Assembly: GCF_004366715.1 (NCBI RefSeq)
Contig: NZ_SOQZ01000003.1
Location: 67,001 to 131,000 of the forward strand
Direction: 5' to 3'
Source of the DNA: Meridianimaribacter flavus
GTDB lineage: Bacteria; Bacteroidota; Bacteroidia; Flavobacteriales; Flavobacteriaceae
Length of the DNA: 64,000 bases
Below the pieces are notes generated by a model, which saw nothing but the letters and a program-made list of their open reading frames with translations, ran no database searches and was not told the DNA's origin. Every line of letters starts with the position of its first letter. Within the stretch, counting starts at the first letter, position 1. A program made the translations under genes and the position numbers. Shown in pieces: positions 17,735 to 27,960 of the stretch.

Positions 17735-20700
17735 TTAAAATTGTAATTTAAGACTTGCTCCTATTTCTCTCATAGTTGGGTAAGAACCAGATTGATATCC
17801 TTGGATATTACCAGAACTTAAACCAGCTTCAGGGTCAGCATAAGGAACATCTTTATCAATTATCCATAAATTTCTACCAATAATTGAAACCGAAGCGCTT
17901 GTAAAAGGAAGTCTGTCTAAAATTTTAGAATCTAAATTATAAGTTAAACTTGCTTCACGTAGTTTAATAAATCCTGCATCATAAACGTGTTGCTTATTAG
18001 CAGCTCTTGCATAACCCCAAGGGTTTGCATAAATATTTGCGTTAGCTCTTACTTCGTTAGGAGAACCATCTGGAGCAACACCAGGTAGTATTATACCACC
18101 ACTGTCGGCACCATAATTTCCAGGAGTACCAGTAACAGCATCTCTAATAGGGTTTCCTAATTCGTTGTTTCCAGCTGAGAAATCATATAATCCTGTTGCA
18201 TACCCATACCATGTATCAAGAGAGAAAACGTCTCCACCTTTTTGCATGTCTATTAAGAAGCTTAAATTGAAGTTTTTGTAAGTGAAGCTGTTGAATAAAC
18301 CAGCAGTCCATTCAGGGTTGATATCACCAATAACTTCGTTGTTTGTGTCAGATACCATGTAAGTACCAATTCTTGAAGCAGAACCAGTTTGGTTAACAAT
18401 TGGTTGACCGTTCTCATGGTATACTAAATCTGTACCTCTGATAGTACCGTAAGGTTGTCCAGGAGTAGCGTTAATTGATACACCACCTTGGAAAGAACCA
18501 AGTACTAAGTTATCAATACCATCAGCTAAACTTTCAACTAAACTAGTGTTTTTCGCCCAGTTTAAGTTTACATCCCATCTAAAGTCTTCAGTCTTTAAAG
18601 GAGTACCATTTAATTGTACTTCCCATCCTTTGTTTGATATAGTACCAGCATTAAGTAAGACAGAAGTATACCCAGTTGAGTTAGATACTGGAACAGCTGT
18701 AATTTGATCAACGTTTAATGCATCGTAATAGGTTACGTCAAATCCTAAACGTCTGTCTAAGAACTGCATTTCTAAACCTATTTCCCAGTTTTTTTGCTCT
18801 TCTGGTCTAAGGTTTGCGTTATTTAGTGAGCCTTGGTTAGATGCTATACCAGTACCTCCAAATGGAGTTCCAATTCCGTAAGTATTAAATACTCTGTAAG
18901 GAATAGTTCCGTTTGAAACAATACCATAGTTAGCACGTAACTTACCAAAGTTTAACCAATCTGCTTTTAAGTAGCGAGTAAAAATCATACTACCTGTTAT
19001 TGACCAATAATCGTATGTGTTATCAGCTTTTGGTAAGCTTGAGTTACGGTCAATTCTATATGTACCTTCAACAAATGCAAAATCGTCATAACCTAAACCT
19101 GCACGCGCATAAATACCGTCTACCATTTGTACAGCTTCGTATTCGTCAGGAGCATTAATTGGGCTTACACTGTTAGATAATGAATAAAGGCCAGCTAAGT
19201 TTAAACCTCCATTTGTAGAAGCATAAATACTGCTGTTTTCATTTCTTCTTAAGTTAGCACCTAAGTTACCATCTAAGTCTAATTTATCATTTAGGTCTTT
19301 GTTAAAACTTAAGATGAAGTCATAGTTGTATTCGGCTACATTATTATTGTATCTGCTATATTTAGAAACATTAGCACTTCCTACGTTTGTTCTTTCTTCT
19401 TGAATCTCACTGTAGGTGTCAAATGTAAATCGTCCTAAAATACTCAACCAGTCATTAATTTCGTAGTTTAAAGCAACATTACCGAAATATCTGTTACGCT
19501 CATCTGTTTGATAGTTTTCGTAGAACGTCCAATAAGGGTTGTCAGAATAAATTGGAGTTAAATCAGTAGCAGAGTTAGTGTTCCAAGTGATATTCTCACG
19601 AGTTGCGAAGTAAGCTTGTTGTTGTTCTCTAACATCAACATTTACTTGCCACCATTGTCTAAATTGTTGCATTACGTTGTTAGCGTCATAACCTGTACCA
19701 TATCTACCTTTACCATTTGTTTTGGTATAGGTCATTGTTGCAGATGCAGTTAATTTATCTGATAACTCATGAGAACCAGAAAAATTAATAGTATTTCTTT
19801 TAATATTACTGTTAGGTAAACCACCTTCTTGCAGCATGTTGGTAAACCCTAATCTAAAAGCAGATTTGTCTGTACCTCCATCAATTGATACTGAATTAAC
19901 AGCTGTTGATGCTGTTTTCCATACATAGTTAGGGTCATTAGCTCCTGCAACCCAAGGAGACGCTTGTTGGTAAGTGTCTAACTGTGGAAAAATTGAATTC
20001 CATTGAAAAATCATTAAGTTAGGGTCAAATTCAGCTCCATAAGAAGCATCTTCAGTAAATACTGTAGTAAGGTCATCTATTCCATCTCCATCAATATCTG
20101 CTAAACCAAAATAACCAGTAGGGTCATCATAATATGGTCCATAACCAGCTCCATATCTTTTTTGGTATACAGGTAATGTTTCTTTATCAACATTTCCTAA
20201 AGTTAAACTTGAGCTTATCGTAATTCCTAAACCTTTCTTTTTAGCGCCTTTTTTGGTTGTAATCATAATCACACCATTTGCAGCTCTAGAACCGTATAGG
20301 GCAGATGCAGCAGCACCTTTTAAAACGTTGATAGACTCAATGTCGTCAGGGTTAATGTCTGATGCGGCATTACCATAATCGTAACCACCACGACCTGTTA
20401 TTTGATCGCTTGAGTTAGTGTTTCCGTTGTCAATAGGAATACCATCAACAACAAACAATGCTTGGTTGTTACCAGCGATAGAACTGTTACCTCTAATAAC
20501 AACGTTTGTTGATCCACCTAAAGTACCAGAAGATTTAATATCTAAACCAGCAACTTTACCTGATAGTGAATTAACAAAGTTTGAACTTTTAATTTTAGAT
20601 ACAGCATCCCCTTTAACTTCTTGGGTTGCATAACCTAAAGATTTCTTTTCTCTTTCAATACCTAATGCTGTTACTACTACTTCATCAAGTACTGCAGCGT

Positions 20701-20992
20701 CTTCTAACATAGTTACATTAACTGTGTCAGATGATCCAACTGTAATTTCTTGGGTTTTTAATCCTACATATGTAAAAGTTAACACGTCACCCGCATTGGC
20801 ATTGATGGAGTATTTACCATCAAAGTCAGTTTGAGTCCCGTTTGTAGTTCCTTTTACAATGATATTAACGCCAGGGAGAGGTAAGCCAGATTCGTCTGAC
20901 ACAGTCCCTGAGACTGTTTTTTCTTGTGCAAAAGTTAATTGCACGACAAACGCTAGTAATAGCGTTAGAATTCCACTAAACTTTGTTTTCAT
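17735..20992 (-). CDS. SusC/RagA family TonB-linked outer membrane transporter
   Basis: A 1085-residue TonB-dependent transporter of normal SusC length. It has a signal peptide (1-22) and a carboxypeptidase-regulatory-like domain (about 26-97, VSGTVSDESGLPLPGVNI). The plug begins with LDEVVVTALG (102-111), LSGKVAGL (143-150), VVIRGNSS and VVDGIPI (181-187). The remainder is a beta-barrel ending in an aromatic residue (LKLQF). It is energised by TonB and imports a ligand delivered by the SusD partner 12 bp downstream. A FecR/anti-sigma partner is not seen nearby, nor is an N-terminal signalling extension. A loose promoter candidate lies upstream (TTG, 20 nt, GACTTTTG at 21028-21021, minus strand). 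Confidence 0.95.
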   Translation of the reverse strand: MKTKFSGILTLLLAFVVQLTFAQEKTVSGTVSDESGLPLPGVNIIVKGTTNGTQTDFDGKYSINANAGDVLTFTYVGLKTQEITVGSSDTVNVTMLEDAAVLDEVVVTALGIEREKKSLGYATQEVKGDAVSKIKSSNFVNSLSGKVAGLDIKSSGTLGGSTNVVIRGNSSIAGNNQALFVVDGIPIDNGNTNSSDQITGRGGYDYGNAASDINPDDIESINVLKGAAASALYGSRAANGVIMITTKKGAKKKGLGITISSSLTLGNVDKETLPVYQKRYGAGYGPYYDDPTGYFGLADIDGDGIDDLTTVFTEDASYGAEFDPNLMIFQWNSIFPQLDTYQQASPWVAGANDPNYVWKTASTAVNSVSIDGGTDKSAFRLGFTNMLQEGGLPNSNIKRNTINFSGSHELSDKLTASATMTYTKTNGKGRYGTGYDANNVMQQFRQWWQVNVDVREQQQAYFATRENITWNTNSATDLTPIYSDNPYWTFYENYQTDERNRYFGNVALNYEINDWLSILGRFTFDTYSEIQEERTNVGSANVSKYSRYNNNVAEYNYDFILSFNKDLNDKLDLDGNLGANLRRNENSSIYASTNGGLNLAGLYSLSNSVSPINAPDEYEAVQMVDGIYARAGLGYDDFAFVEGTYRIDRNSSLPKADNTYDYWSITGSMIFTRYLKADWLNFGKLRANYGIVSNGTIPYRVFNTYGIGTPFGGTGIASNQGSLNNANLRPEEQKNWEIGLEMQFLDRRLGFDVTYYDALNVDQITAVPVSNSTGYTSVLLNAGTISNKGWEVQLNGTPLKTEDFRWDVNLNWAKNTSLVESLADGIDNLVLGSFQGGVSINATPGQPYGTIRGTDLVYHENGQPIVNQTGSASRIGTYMVSDTNNEVIGDINPEWTAGLFNSFTYKNFNLSFLIDMQKGGDVFSLDTWYGYATGLYDFSAGNNELGNPIRDAVTGTPGNYGADSGGIILPGVAPDGSPNEVRANANIYANPWGYARAANKQHVYDAGFIKLREASLTYNLDSKILDRLPFTSASVSIIGRNLWIIDKDVPYADPEAGLSSGNIQGYQSGSYPTMREIGASLKLQF

Positions 20993-21092
20993 ATTTAAAT
21001 TAATTTGAATTAGCCTAAGCCAAAAGTCTTAATAAAAAGTTAATAAAACAATAATATTGTATTAAAATTTTGAAAATAAATTATGGTTTTCC

Positions 21093-22781
21093 CTAAAAGT
21101 TTGCGGATAAGCTAATGTGAAGTTTTGAGTTAGAAAACTTAAACTTTTGATTTTCGGTTTTACCAACTGAATAGTTTAGTTTGAATAAACCAGAGTTTGT
21201 AAGTAGTCCGAAGCCAAACCCAAAACCAAAAAGTTTTTCTTTTATTGAATTGAAATTGTCTTCAAAATATGCAGCGTCAATAACACTGTTTACGTAAAGT
21301 GTGTTGTTTAGTTGGTAGCGATATTCTGTATTTAAAACAGTGTATAGGTTTGCTGTAAGACTGTTTTCTTCAAATCCTCTAATTGAATTTATTCCACCAA
21401 ATCGAAATAATTCGTTTTCTAAGTAGGAGTCAGAATCTAAATAGGCAAGATTTAATCGTGAATAGAAACTGTTTTTATCGTTTAAATTGAAAATTTTAAA
21501 GGTGTTTAACTCTATTTTGGTTTGCTTTTCATCTTCACCTTCAGAATTTCTATTTCCCAAACCTAATGTAATGTCGAAGAGAAAATTTGTAGGAAATAAT
21601 ATGTTGTAGTTTTGTGGCCTTGTGTGGATGTAGTTGGCAGTGTAATAATCTGATTTAAAATCAGTAATGGTTGTAACGTTTGGGTTAAGTAAGTTTTCAG
21701 ATTTTATAGAATTAATTCCTAATGATACTTGATTGTTTGGATTTAACTGATAAAAAAGCTTCGCCTTTTGAGATACATTAATAAATGAAGAATCTCGTTT
21801 AAATATATTTAGATTTAAATCTACGCCTAAAGGAGTTCTAAACATATAAGGAAACGTGGTGTTAATGTCAAAAGTTTTTTGCTCGTTTTCATCACTTTTG
21901 TAAAGTAGTTTTAAAGACTCTCCATAATTTAAGTTGTTTGTAAGATTTAAATTTAAGTAACCGTCAAATTCAATTTTATTGGTTTCAGTGTTTGTGCCAA
22001 AGCCCAAAAAGCCATCAAAAGTGTTGCTTTTTACTTTTTCGATGTATACATATAATATGGTAGAGTCTTTTGTGAATAAAACCTCAGGATCTTTAATTTG
22101 ATTCGCAAACCTCAAATCGTTAATTACTGAAGATTTATTTTTTATGTCTGAAAGATTAAAAGTCTGTCCTTTTTTAATATTAAGGTAGTGTCGTAAATAA
22201 GACTTCGGAAACTTTTCGTAACCTTTTACAATGATCTTGTCAATAAATCTTTGACTTTTACTTGATAGTACTAAGTTTGCTGATAGTGTAGAAGTGTCTT
22301 TTTTAGAAATCTCATCTAACTGTAAAAAAGAAAACGGATCACCTTGATTAGAAATTTCAGTATTTAGAATCTTTAATGAAGTTTCTAGATTGCTGATGTT
22401 AACTTCAAAATAATCATCAGTTACAGAGTTAGAAATTAAAGATAATAGTTTTTTGTCGATGACATCTTTGTAATATATATGTATATAATCGTATTTATTG
22501 TTTAAAGAAAACTGAGCAGTGTAGGTTGAGTCATTAGACTTGTTAAAACTATTGAGTTCACTTTCAATATATCCAATAGTGTTTAACTTAGCTTCTAATG
22601 TGTCTACTTCCTGTAATAAACTTTGATAATCATTAAATGTTTTCCTGTATAATAATGAATCAATAACAGCGGTTTCATTTTCATTATCACCAATCGCTGA
22701 TAAATATAACGACTGCGAAAAAAGGTTTGCTGTAAAAAGCAACCAAATCGCAAATTGTAGCAGCAATTTTTTTTCAGGCAT
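21093..22781 (-). CDS. BamA/TamA-like (Omp85 superfamily) outer membrane protein
   Basis: A 562-residue protein with signal peptide MPEKKLLLQFAIWLLFTANLFSQ. The N-terminal 240 residues resemble POTRA domains: IIVKGYEKFPKSYLRHYLNI and GQTFNLSDIKNKSSVINDL around 180-225 are typical. The C-terminal half is a barrel with the RFGGINSIRGFEENSL motif, corresponding to the conserved loop-6 (RGF) signature of Omp85 proteins. It is shorter than BamA, so it is a TamA-like or lineage-specific member with few POTRAs. It lies 100 bp upstream of susC on the same strand. Cargo or partner is unknown. Confidence 0.8.
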   Translation of the reverse strand: MPEKKLLLQFAIWLLFTANLFSQSLYLSAIGDNENETAVIDSLLYRKTFNDYQSLLQEVDTLEAKLNTIGYIESELNSFNKSNDSTYTAQFSLNNKYDYIHIYYKDVIDKKLLSLISNSVTDDYFEVNISNLETSLKILNTEISNQGDPFSFLQLDEISKKDTSTLSANLVLSSKSQRFIDKIIVKGYEKFPKSYLRHYLNIKKGQTFNLSDIKNKSSVINDLRFANQIKDPEVLFTKDSTILYVYIEKVKSNTFDGFLGFGTNTETNKIEFDGYLNLNLTNNLNYGESLKLLYKSDENEQKTFDINTTFPYMFRTPLGVDLNLNIFKRDSSFINVSQKAKLFYQLNPNNQVSLGINSIKSENLLNPNVTTITDFKSDYYTANYIHTRPQNYNILFPTNFLFDITLGLGNRNSEGEDEKQTKIELNTFKIFNLNDKNSFYSRLNLAYLDSDSYLENELFRFGGINSIRGFEENSLTANLYTVLNTEYRYQLNNTLYVNSVIDAAYFEDNFNSIKEKLFGFGFGFGLLTNSGLFKLNYSVGKTENQKFKFSNSKLHISLSANF

Positions 22782-22797
22782 AAATAAAAAGATTACC

Positions 22798-22805
22798 CAA
22801 AGCTA
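22798..22805 (-). promoter_or_regulatory. Putative -7 promoter box of the Omp85-like gene
   Basis: Minus strand TAGCTTTG matches TAnnTTTG, ending 16 nt upstream of the ATG at 22781. Confidence 0.45.
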
Positions 22806-22878
22806 ACGGATTTTTATCACTAAAAATATGTTTAGCTAAAAATAAATAGGCAACTAATTTAAAATTAATTGATTTACG

Positions 22879-22909
22879 TTTGAAAAATTAATATTTATTT
22901 CTACCTTTG
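22879..22909 (+). promoter_or_regulatory. Promoter of the rpsL (str) operon
   Basis: TTTG (22879-22882), 19 nt, then TACCTTTG (22902-22909): an exact match in sequence and spacing to the Bacteroidetes -33/-7 consensus. A short CCCTT...AAGGG hairpin (22913-22927) follows at the presumed 5' end of the transcript, about 25 nt before the rpsL ATG. Confidence 0.8.
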
Positions 22910-22952
22910 CAGCCCTTTAAACAAGGGTTTAATAAAAATTATATAGTAATAT

Positions 22953-23327
22953 ATGCCAACAATTTCACAATTAGTACGAAAAGGAAGAGCCAAAATAACC
23001 AAGAAGAGTAAATCGGCTGCTTTAGATTCGTGTCCACAAAGACGTGGTGTGTGTACTCGTGTTTACACGACAACTCCTAAGAAACCTAACTCAGCAATGC
23101 GTAAGGTGGCAAGGGTTCGTTTAACAAACGGAAACGAGGTTAACGCATACATCGGTGGTGAAGGTCACAATTTACAAGAGCACTCGATAGTATTGGTTAG
23201 AGGTGGAAGGGTAAAAGATTTACCAGGTGTTAGATATCACATCGTTCGTGGTGCTTTAGACACAGCAGGTGTTTCAGGTAGAACGCAACGTAGATCTAAG
23301 TATGGTGCAAAACGCCCTAAGAAGTAA
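22953..23327 (+). CDS. rpsL: 30S ribosomal protein S12
   Basis: A 124-residue S12 of standard length, at the decoding centre of the small subunit. The signature [18 protein letters not shown] (about 40-57) includes Lys42 and its partner [10 protein letters not shown] near residue 90, the positions where streptomycin resistance changes occur in other bacteria; both look wild type. First gene of the long translation cluster, 43 nt after its promoter box and 24 nt before rpsG. Confidence 0.98.
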   Translation: MPTISQLVRKGRAKITKKSKSAALDSCPQRRGVCTRVYTTTPKKPNSAMRKVARVRLTNGNEVNAYIGGEGHNLQEHSIVLVRGGRVKDLPGVRYHIVRGALDTAGVSGRTQRRSKYGAKRPKK

Positions 23328-23351
23328 TTAAAAAAACTTTAAGAAGAAGAC

Positions 23352-23828
23352 ATGAGAAAAAGACAAGCGAAAAAAAGACCGCTTTTACCAGATCCACGTT
23401 TTAACGATCAGTTAGTAACTCGTTTCGTTAACATGATGATGTGGGACGGTAAAAAGTCAGTAGCTTTTAAAGTATTCTATGATGCAATTGATATTGTAGA
23501 ATCGAAAAAAACAGATGAAGAAAAAACAGCTTTAGAAACTTGGAAAGATGCATTATCTAACGTTATGCCTCACGTAGAAGTGCGTAGTCGTCGTGTTGGT
23601 GGAGCAACATTCCAAATTCCAATGCAAATACGTCCAGATCGTAAAGTTTCAACAGCAATGAAATGGCTTATAGGTTATGCTCGTAAGAGAAATGAAAAAT
23701 CTATGTCACAAAAATTAGCTGCTGAAATTTTAGCTGCTGCTAAAGAAGAAGGAGCTGCTGTTAAGAAAAGAGTTGATACTCACAAAATGGCAGAAGCAAA
23801 CAAAGCATTCTCACACTTTAGATTTTAA
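23352..23828 (+). CDS. rpsG: 30S ribosomal protein S7
   Basis: A 158-residue S7, a primary assembly protein that nucleates the 30S head by binding the 3' major domain of 16S rRNA. The conserved core [18 protein letters not shown] lies around residues 74-91, and the C-terminal [14 protein letters not shown] is typical. Sits 24 nt after rpsL and 5 nt before fusA, the classic str order. Confidence 0.98.
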   Translation: MRKRQAKKRPLLPDPRFNDQLVTRFVNMMMWDGKKSVAFKVFYDAIDIVESKKTDEEKTALETWKDALSNVMPHVEVRSRRVGGATFQIPMQIRPDRKVSTAMKWLIGYARKRNEKSMSQKLAAEILAAAKEEGAAVKKRVDTHKMAEANKAFSHFRF

Positions 23829-23833
23829 TTAAA

Positions 23834-25960
23834 ATGGCAAGAGATTTAAAATATACTAGAAACATAGGAATTGCTGCGCATATTGACGCAGGAAAAACAA
23901 CAACTACAGAGCGTATCCTTTATTACACTGGTGTATCTCACAAAATTGGTGAAGTACATGATGGTGCTGCTACTATGGACTGGATGGAGCAAGAGCAAGA
24001 AAGAGGTATTACAATTACTTCTGCTGCTACAACTTGTACTTGGCAGTTTCCATTAGAAAACGCGCAACCAACTCCAGAAACTAAAGGATATCACTTTAAC
24101 ATTATTGATACTCCAGGTCACGTTGATTTTACGGTTGAGGTAAACCGTTCTTTACGTGTGCTTGATGGGTTGGTGTTCTTGTTTAGTGCAGTTGATGGTG
24201 TAGAGCCACAGTCAGAAACTAACTGGAGACTTGCTGATAACTATAAAGTGCCTCGTATAGGTTTCGTTAACAAAATGGACCGTCAAGGATCTAACTTTAT
24301 GGCTGTTTGTCAACAGGTTAAAGATATGTTGAAGTCAAACGCTGTGCCAATTGTATTAAACATTGGTGATGAGGCAGACTTTAAAGGTATTGTTGATTTA
24401 GTAAAAAACAGAGCTATTGTTTGGCACGAAGAAACTCAAGGAGCAACTTTTGATGTAATTGAGATTCCAGATGACTTAAAAGAAGAAGCTCGTAAATATA
24501 GAGCACTTCTTATTGAAGAAGTAGCTACTTACGATGAGAACTTATTAGAAAAATTCATGGAAGATGAAGATTCTATTACAGAAGAAGAAGTGCACGCTGC
24601 ACTTAGAGCTGCTGTAATGGATATGGCTATCATTCCAATGATTTGTGGTTCTTCGTTTAAAAATAAAGGTGTACAGTTCTTATTAGACGCTGTATGTCGT
24701 TACTTACCATCTCCATTAGATAGAGATAATATTGTAGGAACAAATCCAGATACAGGTGCTGATGAAGTACGTAAACCAGATGCAAAAGAACCTTTTTCTG
24801 CTTTAGCATTTAAAATCGCTACTGATCCTTTCGTAGGTCGTTTAGCATTCTTTAGAGCATATTCAGGTCGTTTAGATGCAGGTTCTTATATCTTGAACAA
24901 CCGTTCAGGTAAAAAAGAGCGTATCTCTCGTATTTACCAAATGCACTCTAATAAACAAAATGCTATTGAATATATCGAAGCAGGAGATATTGGAGCAGCA
25001 GTAGGGTTTAAAGACATCAAGACTGGTGATACTATGTCTGATGAAAAACACCCAATAGTATTGGAATCTATGGATTTCCCAGATCCAGTAATTGGTATAG
25101 CAGTTGAGCCAAAAACTAAAGCTGATGTTGATAAACTAGGTTTAGCATTAGGTAAACTTGCTGAGGAAGATCCTACGTTTACAGTAAGAACTGACGAAGC
25201 TTCAGGACAGACTATTATTTCTGGAATGGGTGAGCTTCACTTAGATATTATTGTTGACCGTCTTAAACGTGAGTTTAAGGTAGAGGTTAGCCAAGGTCAG
25301 CCACAAGTAGAGTACAAAGAAGCTATTACTCAACGTGCAGAACACAGAGAAGTTTATAAGAAACAATCTGGTGGACGTGGTAAATTCGCAGATATTGTAT
25401 TTACTCTTGAGCCAGCTGAAGAAGGTAAGGAAGGTTTAGAATTTATCTCTGAAATTAAAGGTGGTAACGTTCCTAAGGAATTTATCCCTTCAATTGAGAA
25501 AGGATTCACAATGGCAATGCAAAACGGTCCTTTAGCAGGATATGAAGTTGATGCTATGAAAGTAACTTTAACTGATGGTTCTTACCACGATGTAGATTCT
25601 GATCAGCTATCATTCGAATTAGCTGCTAAATTAGGATTCAAAGCTGCTGCAAAAGCTGCAAAAGCTGTGATTATGGAGCCTATGATGAAATTAGAAGTTA
25701 TCACTCCAGAAGAAAACATGGGTGATATCGTAGGTGACCTTAACCGTCGTAGAGGACAAGTAAGTGATATGGGAGACAGAGCAGGAGCTAAAACAGTAAA
25801 AGCTGTTGTGCCTTTATCAGAAATGTTTGGATATGTAACAACATTAAGAACATTGTCTTCAGGACGTGCGACATCAACAATGGAATTTTCACACTATGCT
25901 GAAACTCCTTCAAACATTTCAGAAGAAGTAATCAAAGCAGCTAAAGGCGTAGAAGCTTAA
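23834..25960 (+). CDS. fusA: Translation elongation factor G
   Basis: A 708-residue EF-G, the GTPase that drives ribosomal translocation. G1 is [12 protein letters not shown] (about 16-27), G2 [12 protein letters not shown]3 DTPGHVDF and G4 NKMDR. A short insertion ([13 protein letters not shown]) before G3 is common in Bacteroidetes. Domain IV is marked by [11 protein letters not shown]. Full length with no missing motif. Unlike in most bacteria, tuf does not follow; rpsJ starts 12 nt downstream. Confidence 0.98.
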   Translation: MARDLKYTRNIGIAAHIDAGKTTTTERILYYTGVSHKIGEVHDGAATMDWMEQEQERGITITSAATTCTWQFPLENAQPTPETKGYHFNIIDTPGHVDFTVEVNRSLRVLDGLVFLFSAVDGVEPQSETNWRLADNYKVPRIGFVNKMDRQGSNFMAVCQQVKDMLKSNAVPIVLNIGDEADFKGIVDLVKNRAIVWHEETQGATFDVIEIPDDLKEEARKYRALLIEEVATYDENLLEKFMEDEDSITEEEVHAALRAAVMDMAIIPMICGSSFKNKGVQFLLDAVCRYLPSPLDRDNIVGTNPDTGADEVRKPDAKEPFSALAFKIATDPFVGRLAFFRAYSGRLDAGSYILNNRSGKKERISRIYQMHSNKQNAIEYIEAGDIGAAVGFKDIKTGDTMSDEKHPIVLESMDFPDPVIGIAVEPKTKADVDKLGLALGKLAEEDPTFTVRTDEASGQTIISGMGELHLDIIVDRLKREFKVEVSQGQPQVEYKEAITQRAEHREVYKKQSGGRGKFADIVFTLEPAEEGKEGLEFISEIKGGNVPKEFIPSIEKGFTMAMQNGPLAGYEVDAMKVTLTDGSYHDVDSDQLSFELAAKLGFKAAAKAAKAVIMEPMMKLEVITPEENMGDIVGDLNRRRGQVSDMGDRAGAKTVKAVVPLSEMFGYVTTLRTLSSGRATSTMEFSHYAETPSNISEEVIKAAKGVEA

Positions 25961-25972
25961 AACTAAAAGAAA

Positions 25973-26278
25973 ATGAGTCAGAAAATTAGAATAAAATTAA
26001 AGTCTTACGATCACAATTTAGTTGACAAGTCTGCTGATAAGATTGTAAAAACAGTAAAAAGTACTGGAGCTGTTGTAACAGGACCAATTCCGTTACCAAC
26101 ACATAAAAAGATTTTCACTGTGTTACGTTCACCACACGTAAACAAGAAGTCAAGAGAACAATTCCAATTAAGTTCTTACAAGAGATTATTGGATATTTAC
26201 TCTTCATCTTCAAAAACAATTGATGCTTTAATGAAGCTTGAATTACCAAGTGGAGTTGAAGTTGAGATAAAAGTGTAA
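25973..26278 (+). CDS. rpsJ: 30S ribosomal protein S10
   Basis: A 101-residue S10, found in the 30S head and, as NusE, a partner of NusB in transcription antitermination. [28 protein letters not shown] (split across residues 38-66) is the diagnostic region. It is co-transcribed with fusA (12 nt) but separated from rplC by an unusually long 127-nt gap that holds a strong hairpin. Confidence 0.98.
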   Translation: MSQKIRIKLKSYDHNLVDKSADKIVKTVKSTGAVVTGPIPLPTHKKIFTVLRSPHVNKKSREQFQLSSYKRLLDIYSSSSKTIDALMKLELPSGVEVEIKV

Positions 26279-26335
26279 GTGAACACAAACATGTCCTGAG
26301 CTGCGAGCGAGGGAAAAACGGTTAAAAATACAATT

Positions 26336-26363
26336 CAAGGCTGAAACGTATTTTTCAGCCTTG
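26336..26363 (+). promoter_or_regulatory. Stable hairpin in the rpsJ-rplC spacer (candidate leader or attenuator)
   Basis: CAAGGCTGAAA (26336-26346) and TTTCAGCCTTG (26353-26363) form an 11-bp perfect stem with a 6-nt loop. One more A-T pair is possible at the base. It is followed by GAGTTTTAATAAATAG, a weak T-tract. A GC-rich patch (26295-26313, nested CCT/AGG and GCT/AGC) lies upstream. There is no ORF in the gap. Could be a partial terminator, processing site or ribosomal-protein binding site. Confidence 0.6.
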
Positions 26364-26405
26364 AGTTTTAATAAATAGAATAGTAATAATTAATAATTAA
26401 TAAAT

Positions 26406-27023
26406 ATGTCTGGGTTAATAGGAAAAAAAATCGGTATGACCAGCATCTTTGATGAAAACGGGAAAAACATTCCTTGTACAGTAATTGAAGCAGGTCCATG
26501 TATCGTTACCCAAGTCAGAACCGAAGAGGTTGACGGGTACAATGCCCTTCAACTTGGTTTCGATGACAAGACAGATAAAAGTGCTACTAAAGCTGAATTA
26601 GGTCATGCTAAGAAAGCTGGTACTTCTGTTAAAACTAAAGTCGTAGAATTCCAAGGATTTGAAGGAGATTACAAATTAGGTGATGCAATTACTGTAGAGC
26701 ACTTCATTGAAGGTGAGTTTGTAGATATTGCTGGTACATCTAAAGGAAAAGGATTCCAAGGTGTTGTAAAACGTCATGGTTTTGGTGGAGTTGGTCAAGC
26801 AACGCATGGTCAGCACAACCGTTTAAGAGCTCCAGGTTCTATTGGTGCAGCTTCTTATCCTGCGAGAGTATTCAAAGGAATGAAGATGGCCGGAAGAATG
26901 GGTGGCGAAAAAGTGAAAGTTGAAAATTTAAGAGTATACAAAGTAGTTCCTGAAAAGAACTTACTAGTTGTAAAAGGATGTGTTCCTGGACACAAAAACT
27001 CTTATGTAATCATTGAGAAATAA
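26406..27023 (+). CDS. rplC: 50S ribosomal protein L3
   Basis: A 205-residue L3, an early 50S assembly protein reaching the peptidyl-transferase centre. Signatures: [19 protein letters not shown] at the start and the central [15 protein letters not shown] near residue 115, followed by TRGQH-like THGQHNR and [23 protein letters not shown]. Its stop overlaps the rplD start by one base (TAATG), so the two are translationally coupled. Confidence 0.98.
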   Translation: MSGLIGKKIGMTSIFDENGKNIPCTVIEAGPCIVTQVRTEEVDGYNALQLGFDDKTDKSATKAELGHAKKAGTSVKTKVVEFQGFEGDYKLGDAITVEHFIEGEFVDIAGTSKGKGFQGVVKRHGFGGVGQATHGQHNRLRAPGSIGAASYPARVFKGMKMAGRMGGEKVKVENLRVYKVVPEKNLLVVKGCVPGHKNSYVIIEK

Positions 27024-27652
27024 TGAAAGTAGCAGTTTTAGATATAAACGGAAAAGACACAGGTAGAAAAGCAGAGCTTTCTAAAGATGTGTTCGCTATT
27101 GAGCCTAACAACCATGCTGTTTACTTAGACGTTAAGCAATATCTTGCTAACCAACGTCAAGGAACGCACAAGGCTAAAGAAAGAGCAGAAATTGCAGGAA
27201 GTACACGTAAGATTAAAAAACAAAAAGGTACTGGTACTGCAAGAGCAGGTAGTATCAAGTCTGGTGTATTTAAAGGTGGTGGACGTATGTTCGGACCAAG
27301 ACCAAGAAACTACAGCTTCAAATTAAATAAAAACTTGAAGCGTTTAGCAAGAAAATCTGCTTTAACAATGAAAGCTAATGATAAAGATATCGTTGTTTTG
27401 GAAGACTTCAATTTTGATGCTCCAAAGACGAAAAACTTTACAGCAGTACTGAAAGCATTAGACATACAAGACAAAAAATCGTTGTTTGTGTTGGGTGCTT
27501 CAAATAATAATGTATATTTGTCATCACGAAATTTTAAAGGGTCTGAAGTTGTAACTAACTCAGAACTAAACACTTATAAAATTTTAAACGCAAATAAATT
27601 AGTTCTTTTAGAGAGTTCTCTAGAAGAAATTGAGTCGAATTTAAGTAAATAA
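27023..27652 (+). CDS. rplD: 50S ribosomal protein L4
   Basis: A 209-residue L4 (L4e/L1e family) lining the peptide exit tunnel. The extended loop is visible as [31 protein letters not shown] (residues about 66-96, here quoted only for its key GTGTARAG and GPRPR parts). In E. coli L4 also represses the S10 operon through a leader upstream of rpsJ; here the only structured gap is the one before rplC. Start overlaps rplC by one base. Confidence 0.97.
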   Translation: MKVAVLDINGKDTGRKAELSKDVFAIEPNNHAVYLDVKQYLANQRQGTHKAKERAEIAGSTRKIKKQKGTGTARAGSIKSGVFKGGGRMFGPRPRNYSFKLNKNLKRLARKSALTMKANDKDIVVLEDFNFDAPKTKNFTAVLKALDIQDKKSLFVLGASNNNVYLSSRNFKGSEVVTNSELNTYKILNANKLVLLESSLEEIESNLSK

Positions 27653-27659
27653 GAAAACC

Positions 27660-27950
27660 ATGAGTATCTTAATTAAACCTATTATCACTGAAAAAGCGAC
27701 AACTAATAGTGAGTTAAACAACTGCTTTAGTTTCCAAGTGAATACAAAGGCGAACAAGGTAGAAATCAAAAAAGCAGTTGAAGCTGCTTATGGAGTTTCT
27801 GTTGAAAAAGTTCGTACTATAAATGTCCGTCCAGATAGAAGAACCCGTTACACAAAAACAGGTATTCAACATGGTAAAACAAATGCTATTAAAAAAGCAA
27901 TTGTACAACTGGCGGAAGGTGAGACTATTGATTTATACAGTAACATGTAA
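27660..27950 (+). CDS. rplW: 50S ribosomal protein L23
   Basis: A 96-residue L23, which sits at the tunnel exit and is the docking site for trigger factor and signal recognition particle. ILIKPIITEKAT at the start and NKVEIKKAVEAAYGV (about 33-47) are diagnostic. Seven nt after rplD, 10 nt before rplB. Confidence 0.97.
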   Translation: MSILIKPIITEKATTNSELNNCFSFQVNTKANKVEIKKAVEAAYGVSVEKVRTINVRPDRRTRYTKTGIQHGKTNAIKKAIVQLAEGETIDLYSNM

Positions 27951-27960
27951 TTAGACGAAA

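Noticed and set aside
23000-23300. Streptomycin-resistance changes in S12
   Set aside because: The Lys42 and PGVRYH regions look wild type by eye.
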